From: Mesostigma viride
Lineage: Eukaryota > Streptophyta > Mesostigmatophyceae > Mesostigmatales > Mesostigmataceae
DNA length: 64,000 nt
Direction of reading: 5' to 3'
Assembly: GCA_009746045.1 (NCBI GenBank)
Contig: RPFO01000027.1
Location: 4,924,573 to 4,988,572, forward strand
The notes beneath the pieces are model-generated. The model was not told the origin of the DNA and made no database searches. It saw nothing but the letters and a program-made list of their open reading frames with translations. Both the position numbers and the translations under genes were made by a program. Position 1 is the first letter of the stretch. Each line of letters starts with the position of its first letter. Of this stretch, positions 8,555 to 16,666 are shown piece after piece.

Positions 8555-9478
8555 TCACGGCGCGTCGGCCAGACGACCCGCCGACGGTTCGGCCGCAATG
8601 GCCGTGCGCGACTCGCGGGTGAGTCGCTGATTCAGCCGCATGACCTTGACGTTCTCCTGGATGCACTGCTCGTCGGCGCGCGCGTCGTGAAGTCCGGTCG
8701 CCTTGTACACGGGTTCCAGCAAGTCCCGCTTGCGCTTCGCGACACTGACCGGATTCTGACCCGTCTTCCTGATCTCCTCCGCCTCCAACACCTGGATGAA
8801 GTTCATCCCGGCGCTCTGCACGTTCGTCAGCAGGTCGCGGGCCGAGACTCGCGCGTTGTACATCGCGCGGAGCTCGACGGAGGTCTTGCCCGTGACCGCC
8901 AGATTGTTCGTGTCGTGGACCACCGGGTACATGAGCCCACTCCCCTTGTGGGTATCGGTGTACCCCTTGATCGCTTCGTTCAGGTCGCGCGTAGACAGAC
9001 AGCTCTTGATGCGCTGGTGCTGCTGCAGCCTCTCGAGCGCGGTCTCGTTCCCGTCGGCGGCGTCCGCCCGCTGCAAAATGTCCTCCGCCAACGTCCGGTC
9101 GGCCCTCAGGTATCGCTCGAGGAGGACGGACACCTGCTCGCGGAACTTGGCCGCGATCTTGCCGGGGAGCAACATCAAGATGCGTGTCAAGCCCTGACGG
9201 TCGGTCACCGGGGTGTCTCGCTGCCCGGGACCGGGGAATTTCCAGTTAATACAAATAGAGTAAACCTCGTCGTGGGCTTTGGCGAGCCTCGAGAAGGCGG
9301 TGTTTGCATGTATGCCTGCATTTTTGGTGAACGCCCCGTCATCGCCGACGAACAGGACGCACTTGATGGCATCGATCACCGATATCTTGCCATCACCCGT
9401 CACTCGGATCTTGCCCGCAAAACGAGGGTCGTCCTCCGCCCCGTCCGCGGGGGTCAGGTACCTCGCGATGGCCGCCAT
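8555..9478 (-). CDS. Bro-N/MSV199-type protein, 307 aa
   Basis: ATG at 9478 (MAAIARYLTPADGAEDD) is chosen because the paralogue at 10345 starts with the same residues; an upstream alternative start adds eight. Residues ~78-134 (INWKFPGPGQRDTPV, ILMLLPG, LERYLRADRTLAEDI) match the Bro-N/MSV199-type DNA-binding region widespread in large DNA viruses. The C-terminal half is helical and basic (KRKRDLLEP). Likely a DNA-binding regulator. It lies directly downstream of the related gene at 9527, and the two N-termini are near-identical over ~35 residues, showing domain duplication. No nuclease motif is seen in this copy. Confidence 0.65.
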   Translation of the reverse strand: MAAIARYLTPADGAEDDPRFAGKIRVTGDGKISVIDAIKCVLFVGDDGAFTKNAGIHANTAFSRLAKAHDEVYSICINWKFPGPGQRDTPVTDRQGLTRILMLLPGKIAAKFREQVSVLLERYLRADRTLAEDILQRADAADGNETALERLQQHQRIKSCLSTRDLNEAIKGYTDTHKGSGLMYPVVHDTNNLAVTGKTSVELRAMYNARVSARDLLTNVQSAGMNFIQVLEAEEIRKTGQNPVSVAKRKRDLLEPVYKATGLHDARADEQCIQENVKVMRLNQRLTRESRTAIAAEPSAGRLADAP

Positions 9479-9526
9479 GGTGCAGGCCGTAAGGGATTGC
9501 AATCAGAACGGGGACTCTCCCCTGTC

Positions 9527-10345
9527 TTATATGCTCTCCTCACCAACACGACCCTCCTCGCCGACACGACCCTCCTCGCCGACATGATCCTCCTCACCGA
9601 CACGATCCGCGTCGTCAAGGTGTTCTGTAACGGCCAGAGCTGCATCGGTCTGCAATGTGACGCTTCGATCGAAGGTTAAGTCGATTCCATGCGAATCACA
9701 TATCTTCTTCATGTCGAGGAGCCGATCCACTCGGAAGGTAGCGGAATGTGGAGTCATGAATAGATGCATCCGCTTTTTATACTCCGGAAATTCGGACCCG
9801 TACACCAACAGCTGGCCCAATGCGCCCATCCAACCGGACACGTTCTTAACCTCGACCAGCACCTTTGCGTCTCGCGCGAGGATGTCGATGATGCCATGCT
9901 TGCAGCGGACTTCCCGTTGACCGCCTAGTTCGGCGGCCAATTCTTCCTGCACATCCTTCTCGGCGCGGTGCCCTTTCCTCTTCCGACTCTTTCGAGTGAG
10001 GAGCACGCCTTGGAGTTCCTCCCATGACGAGGCGCTCTTTATGGATGACATGAAATCATAGCCGAGGAGAGGCAACTCGCACAATATCGTCTTCAGGTTT
10101 TCAAAAGTGGCGACGGGTGTGTCCCGCTGCCCTGCCCCGGGGAATTTCCAGAGGTTGAATTTCACGACCTCCGGATGATCCTTCTTCATACGCTCCCAGT
10201 ACTTCCTGGGCTCGGAAACGCCGATAGCGTCGATCGCATCATACACGGAAATTTTTCCGTCATCGGTCATTCGAATTTTGCCTTCAAAACGAGGGTCGTC
10301 CTCCGCCCCGTCCGCAGGGGTCAGGTACCTCACGATGGCCGCCAT
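9527..10345 (-). CDS. Bro-N/MSV199-type domain fused to PD-(D/E)XK nuclease, 272 aa
   Basis: ATG at 10345. Residues 1-95 repeat the N-terminal module of the neighbouring gene (WKFPGAGQRDTPVATFENL). Residues ~127-228 look like a PD-(D/E)XK nuclease: a helix with Glu (HRAEKDVQEEL), then GIIDILARD with Asp154, then VLVEVK with Glu165 and Lys167, then a helix with Gln178. The C-terminus carries short V-G-E-E-x tandem repeats encoded by a 15-base repeat (about 9535-9605). A DNA-binding module plus nuclease suggests a sequence-targeted endonuclease, possibly a homing-type or anti-competitor enzyme. That role is inference. The first 15 residues are shared with its neighbour. Confidence 0.65.
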   Translation of the reverse strand: MAAIVRYLTPADGAEDDPRFEGKIRMTDDGKISVYDAIDAIGVSEPRKYWERMKKDHPEVVKFNLWKFPGAGQRDTPVATFENLKTILCELPLLGYDFMSSIKSASSWEELQGVLLTRKSRKRKGHRAEKDVQEELAAELGGQREVRCKHGIIDILARDAKVLVEVKNVSGWMGALGQLLVYGSEFPEYKKRMHLFMTPHSATFRVDRLLDMKKICDSHGIDLTFDRSVTLQTDAALAVTEHLDDADRVGEEDHVGEEGRVGEEGRVGEESI

Positions 10346-10578
10346 GATACACCCGGCGAGAGAAAAACACCCCTCTAGCGACCGATGATCGTTCTTATAC
10401 TGTTACCGGCCGACATCCGACGTTCTGATTGGTCGCCGACATACTCCTCTCTGATTGGTCCGCCGAGATCGTGTCGGTTCACCGGGACGGGTACCGAACG
10501 GGTGGAACCCGTGATTGTAATCCAATCTTTTCACTCTTATCTTGTGTATTATTAACCCGTCATCTATATGTAAACGCG
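10346..10578. promoter_or_regulatory. Bidirectional promoter with paired CCAAT-type boxes
   Basis: 233-base gap between the leftward nuclease-fusion gene and the rightward ADP-ribosyltransferase gene. TTCTGATTGG at 10423 and CTCTGATTGG at 10449 are 26 bases apart, as at 8508/8534. The segment after the second box (GTCCGCCGAGATCGTGTCGG) recurs after the box at 12048. TTATACTG at 10395 could be a TATA-like element for the leftward gene. Confidence 0.5.
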
Positions 10579-12006
10579 ATGGCGTCGAAGACGACGAAGA
10601 AGACCCTCACGCAGGAAGAACGCATGCAACTCCTCGGGCGGACGATCCGCGCCAGGTTGGACAGGAAATACGCGGACAAGAGACACAAGCGATTCTGCGA
10701 AGAGGCAGCGAAAGAGGACGATGACACCCCTCTCCTCTCCCCATTTGGCCATTTCACGGGGACCATCACGATTCCGTACATGTCGCTCGAGGGGTGCGAT
10801 TACGACTCGTTGGCGCGAGACAATATGCGGTGGTCGGGAACGAACTCCGACGGCTCTCTCAAGACCATCCAGTTGAAGGTGGAATGGAACACCCTTTACG
10901 ACAATCGGGACGAACTCCGTTTCGTGCGGAAAAACGCCCACGACCCGCGCGAGATCATCGACGAGGAATGGTACTTCAAGTCGTACCAGTACCTCGGCAG
11001 TCTGTCGAAGGAGGACCTGTTGCTCTTGCGGTCCTACTCGCACGTGGGAGATGGGTACGTCAACGGCAACGACGCAAAGGTCACGCGGCACCACACCATA
11101 CAGATGAGTGGGTTTAATCCGTACACCGCGGACGTGGATATGAACGGGACCCCTCTGTGGGTGCCTCTTTGCATGTTCATCAGGAGGTATAAAGGTTTGC
11201 CCACCTCGTACGCGAGTTTGTGGAAGCGAATGCCTGAAATGCAAGACTTTATGAAGCTGGTAGACATGTTCGAGTCGTACCAAACGGGAGACCCCGACAC
11301 CGGACACGACCATGCGTGGGCGGTAATGTCTTATTTTAAAAAACTCCCCGACACCCTTTCCGAGAGTGAGAAGGAGGACTTTGGATTATCAGCCATCATA
11401 GCCGTGATCGCGGAGAGCACAGTGAACGATGAGGAACACTTGAAAATCAGGTTGTGCACGTGGCTGCTCACGTTCCTTTCCACAGAATTCATTGTGGAAA
11501 AGATCGTCCCCTTTTACCGCAAGAAGCTGTTCAAACTGGTGCAAAACGCCCCGCGCGTCACGAGGCCTTTCACGGTCTTCCGCGGCACTAGAGACGATTA
11601 CTATCTGAAGGGCGCGAAGAATAGGGTGTACGTCAACCCGTACTGCGTCTCGACGTCTCTGTCTGTGGATCACATACGCAAATCCCCCTTGTTCACGTCG
11701 AACAAGTGCTGCGTTTCGGTGATCCGATTGGTGAGGGGCTGTCCGGCGCTGCTTTTCTGGCCAGTGAGTCTGTACGGCACGAGCGAATTCGAGATCCTGC
11801 TCCCGCCGGGCACCGCGTACTTGATCAAGTACTCGGCGATGCAGAAATGGGCGCCGACCGCGTACAACCCGCAGACCCTCACGAAGGAATCGGTGTGCAA
11901 AAACGTGCCAGACGGCGAGGGTGCGGGGAAAAAGACTTCCTACGTGTACGTCGCGGACGGGAAGACGCTGACCGACACGACATTGCGACCAACGACTAGC
12001 GGTTGA
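10579..12006 (+). CDS. Mono-ADP-ribosyltransferase-fold protein, 475 aa
   Basis: ATG at 10579 (MASKTTKKTLTQEERM) is chosen; the open frame extends upstream through promoter sequence. The C-terminal third has the R-S-E triad of ADP-ribosyltransferases: Arg335 in VFRGTR, Ser-Thr-Ser at 358-360 in VSTSLS, and the ExE pair Glu403/Glu405 in SEFEILLPPG. These family members move ADP-ribose from NAD+ to proteins. The N-terminal ~320 residues have no recognised domain and may choose the target. No signal peptide is seen, so it probably acts inside the infected cell. Related folds also occur in bacterial toxins and phage host-takeover enzymes. Substrate and activity are unproven, but all three catalytic positions are present. 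Confidence 0.7.
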   Translation: MASKTTKKTLTQEERMQLLGRTIRARLDRKYADKRHKRFCEEAAKEDDDTPLLSPFGHFTGTITIPYMSLEGCDYDSLARDNMRWSGTNSDGSLKTIQLKVEWNTLYDNRDELRFVRKNAHDPREIIDEEWYFKSYQYLGSLSKEDLLLLRSYSHVGDGYVNGNDAKVTRHHTIQMSGFNPYTADVDMNGTPLWVPLCMFIRRYKGLPTSYASLWKRMPEMQDFMKLVDMFESYQTGDPDTGHDHAWAVMSYFKKLPDTLSESEKEDFGLSAIIAVIAESTVNDEEHLKIRLCTWLLTFLSTEFIVEKIVPFYRKKLFKLVQNAPRVTRPFTVFRGTRDDYYLKGAKNRVYVNPYCVSTSLSVDHIRKSPLFTSNKCCVSVIRLVRGCPALLFWPVSLYGTSEFEILLPPGTAYLIKYSAMQKWAPTAYNPQTLTKESVCKNVPDGEGAGKKTSYVYVADGKTLTDTTLRPTTSG

Positions 12007-12127
12007 ACACTCGTGGCGGGCGGCGCTGGCGCGTCCGACATACTTTTCTCTGATTGGTCCGCCGAGATCGTGTCGGTTCGCCGATCGCTTAAAAGGCCCT
12101 CGACAATTTCTCCGCAAACAGCAACCG
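12007..12127 (+). promoter_or_regulatory. Promoter region with CCAAT-type box
   Basis: CTCTGATTGG at 12048-12057 lies 71 bases before the Rieske gene. It is followed by ~20 bases (GTCCGCCGAGATCGTGTCGG) identical to those after the second box at 10449. The only other feature is TTAAAAGG near 12090. The shared block suggests common regulation of the two rightward genes. Confidence 0.5.
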
Positions 12128-13153
12128 ATGGCGACCGCAGTGCACTTTCGCGTGGGGGCGCCGAGGCCGGCTCGACCGTTGGTCGCGGCCCACGAGGTCC
12201 CCGACAAGTGGGTGTGCGTCGGGCGCAAGTCTCGCGAGCCCAAGGTCACGAAGCTGTACAACGAGGAGATCCTGCTGTACAACCACCGCCAGCGGGACGA
12301 GACGCTCGCCGTGCGCAACGTGTGTCCCCACCGCGGGGCGCGTCTGTCCCACAATTGCAAGGTGGATGACGGGTGCATCCGTTGCGCGTACCACGGGATG
12401 TACTGGGGCAAGGAGAACAACGGGGACAACTACCTCGACACGAAGGAGGATGCGGACCTGGTCTGGGTGAACGCCGGCATGGGAGACGGAGAGTCGTCTC
12501 CGCCGACGATGCCGGAGTTCACCGAGGACGGGTACCGGACGTTTTCGTACCCGACGCGCATCCGCGGGCACCCGATGATCGTCATGGAGAACCTGTTGGA
12601 CCACGTGCACCTCCAGCACGTCCACAAGGTGAAGATCGTGGACGTGAAGGGCGCCGACGTCACGACGGAGACGGGCGGTCTCTTCACGGGAAAGAGCGTG
12701 TACAGCTACCCGGTGGCGGCCGAGTCCGTGGGCCGCCTGCTGCTGGGCCTCATGCCGACGGAGGGCCAGGACGCGAAGGCGCCTCCGAAAGGGTCGATGT
12801 CGGTGACGGTCGAGAACGAGTTCTTCCTCCCGTATACCGCGAGCCTGCGATTCTGGATTTCCGGACACGAGAAGCCCGCATTCGTCTTGTGGTTCAGCGT
12901 GCAGCCCTACGAGTCCGACGAGTCCCTCGTCACGTGCCGTGTGTCCCGCAACATCCTGACGGACCCCGCGTGGGACTTCCTGTTCTGGCTGATCAACGTT
13001 CTGCCGCTGAAGGAGGACGACGACATCGTCGCGAACGTGGTGACGGAGGATTGGTGGCGCAATCGCCTGACGATGGGCGACGCGTTCGTGAAGTTGTACA
13101 GGGACCGGATGAAGAAGGTCTACGGGATCATGTGCCCGGAGCCCTTTGCCTGA
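12128..13153 (+). CDS. Rieske [2Fe-2S] non-haem iron oxygenase, 341 aa
   Basis: ATG at 12128. The Rieske cluster site is C66-P-H68...C86-x2-H89 (CPHRGARL...RCAYHG), the spacing of oxygenase-type Rieske domains. The mononuclear iron site follows as N155-x2-D158-x2-H161-x4-H166 (NLLDHVHLQHVHK). This layout fits the family of vanillate demethylase, chlorophyllide a oxygenase and pheophorbide a oxygenase. Plant PaO-type enzymes are longer and have a C-terminal membrane anchor and a CxxC motif; neither is visible here. A role in pigment or phenolic metabolism of the algal host is possible. There are no introns and no plastid transit peptide. All metal ligands are present, so it is probably active. 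Confidence 0.85.
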   Translation: MATAVHFRVGAPRPARPLVAAHEVPDKWVCVGRKSREPKVTKLYNEEILLYNHRQRDETLAVRNVCPHRGARLSHNCKVDDGCIRCAYHGMYWGKENNGDNYLDTKEDADLVWVNAGMGDGESSPPTMPEFTEDGYRTFSYPTRIRGHPMIVMENLLDHVHLQHVHKVKIVDVKGADVTTETGGLFTGKSVYSYPVAAESVGRLLLGLMPTEGQDAKAPPKGSMSVTVENEFFLPYTASLRFWISGHEKPAFVLWFSVQPYESDESLVTCRVSRNILTDPAWDFLFWLINVLPLKEDDDIVANVVTEDWWRNRLTMGDAFVKLYRDRMKKVYGIMCPEPFA

Positions 13154-13183
13154 GTTTTGGACGCGCCCTTCTTCGCCCCCCCT

Positions 13184-13245
13184 CCGCCCGCGGGGGCGGT
13201 GCGGTGTGTTGAGTCGTATATACGGATCCGTATATTGTTAATAAA
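13184..13245 (+). terminator. 3' end of Rieske gene: two palindromes and AATAAA
   Basis: After the stop come a GC hairpin (CCGCCC-GCGG-GGGCGG, 13184-13199), a perfect 18-base palindrome ATATACGGATCCGTATAT (13218-13235) and AATAAA at 13240-13245. The combination looks like a transcript end. Palindromic 3' signals are known from several giant-virus groups; the AATAAA would suit host-type polyadenylation. Confidence 0.5.
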
Positions 13246-13379
13246 GTTTGTTGGGTTGGTCCGTCTCTGCGTGCGCGCGTGTGTGTTGGATCGCGGCCCC
13301 GCGGCTTGTGTCCCCCTCCCCGTCCCGTCCCCGGCCCCGCGCCGGAGCGGTTCGGGCTGCCCCCACGGCACTGGCCGTC

Positions 13380-14100
13380 TCCCACGGCAAACGAAAAGTT
13401 TGAAAAGTTCGGGCGAACAGGATAGCCCGAACTTTTCAGGATAGCCCGAACTTTTCAGAGCCTCCCACGCGAAAACGAAAAGTTTTGAAAAGTTTTGGCT
13501 CTGATTCCCACGGCAAATGAAAAGTTTGAAAAGTTCGGGCTATGGTTCGGGCGAACGCAAAATCGCCCGAACCGCCAACTTAGTTCCCACTGGCGGGGGT
13601 GTGCACGGGTAGGGGTGTGTATATCCTTAGTGTTGGTTTGCTAACACATAAAATATTGGTATGGTTGCTAACACATATTATTATGGGTATGGTTGCTAAC
13701 ACATAAAATATAGGTATGGTTGCTAACACATATTATTATGGGTATGGCTGTATACAGGGTAGTGTGTAGTTGTAAATAATATGTGTTAGGAAGTGTGTTA
13801 GAATAATATGTGTTAGGAAGCATGTGCAATATTTTATGTGTTAGGAAAGGAAGGTAGAGTATATACGAAAGTGCGGTGCACCCCGTCCGGGGGGGACTAA
13901 GTTGGCGGTTCGTGCTATTTTTCGTTCGCCCGAACCTTCGCCCGAACTTTTCAAACTTTTCATTTGCCGTGGGACTCAGAGCCAAAACTTTTCAAAACTT
14001 TTGGTTTTCCCGTGGGAGGTTTTGAAAAGTTCGGGCTATCGCGAAAAGTTCGGGCGAACAGGATAGCCCGAACTTTTCAAACTTTTCATTTTCCGTGGGA
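13380..14100. mobile_element. Fold-back/MITE-like element with ~210-bp inverted repeats
   Basis: The left arm (13380-~13590) and right arm (~13888-14100) are imperfect inverted copies. Both begin TCCCACGG and carry the same words in order: GAAAAGTTTGAAAAGTTCGGGC, the TTTTGGCTCTGA block, then AACCGCCAACTTAGT at the inner edge. The ~300-base centre is AT-rich and built from direct repeats (GGTATGGTTGCTAACACAT) facing inverted partners (ATGTGTTAGGAAG). There is no coding capacity. No target-site duplication was found at these edges, so it could instead be a viral structural element such as an origin or former genome end. The unit word repeats inside each arm. Confidence 0.75.
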
Positions 14101-14117
14101 TTCGTCGAGTGTCGTGG

Positions 14118-14168
14118 GGGATAGCCCGAACCGTTCGCCCGAACCGTTCGCCCGAACCGTTCGCCCGC
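14118..14168 (+). repeat. Short tandem repeat next to fold-back element
   Basis: A 14-base unit (CGAACCGTTCGCCC) is repeated about three times directly outside the right arm of the fold-back element. It uses the same CCCGAAC word, so it may be a frayed part of it. Confidence 0.6.
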
Positions 14169-14493
14169 CCCGCCCGGCGGTGTGCGTCCGCTTTCCGGCG
14201 TCCGCGCGCCGACTCGGCACTGACTCGACCCGGATTCGGCCCGCGGGGCGTGGAGGGTTCACGGGCGCCTGTCACGTGCCGTAACCGTCGGCTGCCGGCC
14301 CGCGGCTGTCGGAACCGGCGCCTGTCGGCCCGCGCAGTCCCGTGCCCCGGTGACTGCTGGCGCCCGTCACCGACGGCACTTACTGCTGGCGGCGGTCACC
14401 TGTCGGATCTTGCAGCTACTAGCCCGCGCCTGTCAGTTGCGGCACCCCTCAGCCCGCGCCTGTCGTCCCGCGCGGTCCCATGCATAGCTGACT

Positions 14494-15372
14494 ACTGGCG
14501 TCTGTCACCCACGCGAGTCGCTGCTGGCGCCCGTCACCCACGCGAGTTGCCGCTGGCGCCCGTCACCCACGCGAGTTGCCACTGGCGCCCGTCACCCATG
14601 CGAGTTGCTGCTGGCGCCCGTCACCCACGCGAGTTGCCACTGGCGCCCGTCACCCATGCGAGTTGCTGCTGGCGCCCGTCACCCACGCGAGTTGCTGCTG
14701 GCGCCCGTCACCCACGCGAGTTGCCGCTGGCGCCCGTCACCCACGCGAGTTGCCACTGGCGCCCGTCACCCATGCGAGTTGCTGCTGGCGCCCGTCACCC
14801 ACGCGAGTTGCCACTGGCGCCCGTCACCCATGCGAGTTGCTGCTGGCGCCCGTCACCCACGCGAGTTGCTGCTGGCGCCCGTCACCCATGCGAGTTGCTG
14901 CTGGCGCCCGTCACCCATGCGAATTGCTGCTGGCGCCCGTCACCCATGCGAGTTGCTGCTGGCGCCCGTCACCCACGCGAGTTGCTGCTGGCGCCCGTCA
15001 CCCATGCGAGTTGCTGCTGGCGCCCGTCACCCACGCGAGTTGCTGCTGGCGCCCGTCACCCATGCGAGTTGCTGCTGGCGCCCGTCACCCATGCGAATTG
15101 CTGCTGGCGCCCGTCACCCATGCGAGTTGCTGCTGGCGCCCGTCACCCACGCGAGTTGCTGCTGGCGCCCGTCACCCATGCGAGTTGCTGCTGGCGCCCG
15201 TCACCTATGCGAGTAGCTGCTGGCGCCCGTCACCCACGCGAGTTGCTGCTGGCGCCCGTCACCCATACGAGTTGCTGCTGGCGCCCGTCACTCATGCTAG
15301 TAGCTGCTGGCGCCCGTCACCCACGCGAGTTGCTGCTGGCGCCCGTCACCCATGCGAGTTGCTGCTGGCGTC
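14494..15372 (+). repeat. 29-bp minisatellite, ~30 copies
   Basis: The unit CTGGCGCCCGTCACCCACGC + GAGTTGCTG is 29 bases long. About 30 copies run head to tail with few variants (CACGCG/CATGCG, TTGCTG/TTGCCA). Because 29 is not a multiple of 3, reading frames cycle, giving a 29-codon super-repeat that happens to lack stops in two frames (open over ~420-450 codons). No ATG opens the longer frame and it runs into unrelated DNA, so I do not call a gene. Degenerate relatives lie at 14290-14490 and about 17600-17720, on either side of the gene pair. Confidence 0.95.
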
Positions 15373-15551
15373 TGACACCTGCTATAACCAGCGCCTGTCA
15401 GCCCGCCGCCTGTCCGATCCGGCGCCTGTCGGCCCGCGCGTGCTGCCGGGGCTTCTAAGTCCGCGAGTCCGCGCCGCCGGGCTATCTATGTGGGGCTCAT
15501 TGTGGGGACTTTATAAGGAAAACAATCCAAGCTTTATTAGTACTGCACCAT

Positions 15552-16220
15552 TCACATATCCTCATAAGCAGCAGCCAGCAGGCTCTTCTCGGGGCTGTAC
15601 ACAAAGTACGGGGCCTCCGAAAGGTGTTTTGCGCGGCCCAAATCGATCAGCACTTCGATCAAAGGGTCCGCAGCGCACAAGGGGCACCACATGCCGCGCT
15701 TGCCGCTCGTTTCTATGGTCTGCACAGCGCAATCCACACACACACCGTGGATATGGATATGCTCCTGAGGGTCCTCCCCTCCGCTGGCATCCTGCTGCGG
15801 ATCCAGCAGGAAATCGGTGTGCTTCTTGCACACGCCGCAAGTAACAGGCCCCCGCACACTGCCAGCCCTGTTCTGTGCAGGCGGTTCTGCGCGCGCGCTC
15901 TTCCCAAAAACGCCCGAATCGCAGAGGAAGGCGCCCACCGATGCGGCATTCTCGCAGAAAATCTCGCCGCCCGGCAGCACTTGGATATCGTGCATGTGCG
16001 CGTCCCGCTTGTACTTCTCATCGAATTCGTGCGTGTTTGCGTGCCCCTGCTTGGTTTTCACAGCCCCCAGGAACTTTGCCACCTTGTCCTCGGTGTCCCG
16101 CTGTTTCAGGTACACCTTCATGGCGGGGGACTGCTCGCCATTGCCGTTTGCAGGCGGCTGGCGCTTGGCAGGAGGGACATCCGTTGCCGCCATAGCCGGC
16201 TTATCGCGGGAGGGCTCCAT
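15552..16220 (-). CDS. RING-like zinc-finger protein, 222 aa
   Basis: ATG at 16220. The N-terminus is polar and basic (PPAKRQPPANGNG). Residues 128-182 hold a RING-like pattern: CGVC, then H-rich IHIHGVCVDC, then WCPLC, with the CPLC end typical of RING E3 ligases. The loop between the first two pairs contains a 15-residue acidic insert. The last 40 residues include YFVYSPEKSLLAAAYEDM. A likely role is ubiquitin ligation, as for other viral RING proteins, but no substrate domain is visible. AATAAA lies ~14 bases after the stop on the minus strand. It is divergently paired with a MYND gene through a 446-base promoter. Confidence 0.65.
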   Translation of the reverse strand: MEPSRDKPAMAATDVPPAKRQPPANGNGEQSPAMKVYLKQRDTEDKVAKFLGAVKTKQGHANTHEFDEKYKRDAHMHDIQVLPGGEIFCENAASVGAFLCDSGVFGKSARAEPPAQNRAGSVRGPVTCGVCKKHTDFLLDPQQDASGGEDPQEHIHIHGVCVDCAVQTIETSGKRGMWCPLCAADPLIEVLIDLGRAKHLSEAPYFVYSPEKSLLAAAYEDM

Positions 16221-16666
16221 TGCAGTGAGAGGAGTTGGTTTTGAGTGGTGCTGGGCGGATTGGGACCCCCAAACGCCCGCCTCCGCGTTTTATCCCTGCC
16301 GAGGCCCGCGCGAAGCGCGCGACACCCACGACAGTCCAATGGGAGTCCGCCGCGTGTCACGCGGGCACGACACGGCGGCATATTCCCACGAATATTCCAA
16401 GCGGACCAATGGGACGCTGCCACGTGGCGGCGGCGCGGCGCTCTCACGGAATATTCATGGGAATATTCCCGGCGCGGCGCCCTTCTAGAAGGCGCGGCGC
16501 TTCCATGGGATATCCGTGGGAATATTCCGTCCCACCAATCCGGACCTGCCGCGTGGCACGGGACTATTGGGCGGGGCGGGGGGGTGCGGGCACATAAGCG
16601 GAGGCGGGCGAGTTTGGCAGCCAAACCACGCCAATCCGCACGAGCACGCACAGACTGTCAGCCGCT
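16221..16666. promoter_or_regulatory. Bidirectional promoter with GAATATTC palindromes
   Basis: Four GAATATTC palindromes (16390, 16449, 16461, 16520) and one TTCTAGAA (16483) lie between the divergent RING and MYND genes. All fit the inverted GAA/TTC half-site geometry of heat-shock elements. CCAAT boxes occur near 16336, 16406 and 16534, with ATTGG near 16564, followed by a GC box (GGGCGGGGCGG). Several palindromes sit in longer GC-rich inverted arms. Strong bidirectional, possibly stress-responsive expression is inferred. Confidence 0.55.

Noticed and set aside
8540-9679. 379-codon plus-strand frame opposite the Bro-N-type genes
   Set aside because: Shadow; it crosses the boundary between two minus-strand genes and has no recognisable motif.
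12373-13212. 279-codon second plus-strand frame inside the Rieske gene
   Set aside because: Arg/Pro/Gly-rich shadow of the Rieske frame, which has all metal ligands.
14109-15458. Two long overlapping open frames (449 and 422 codons) over the 29-bp minisatellite
   Set aside because: They are open only because the repeat unit lacks stops; the longer one has no ATG, codons cycle through all three frames, and neither shows a domain or gene-like ends.
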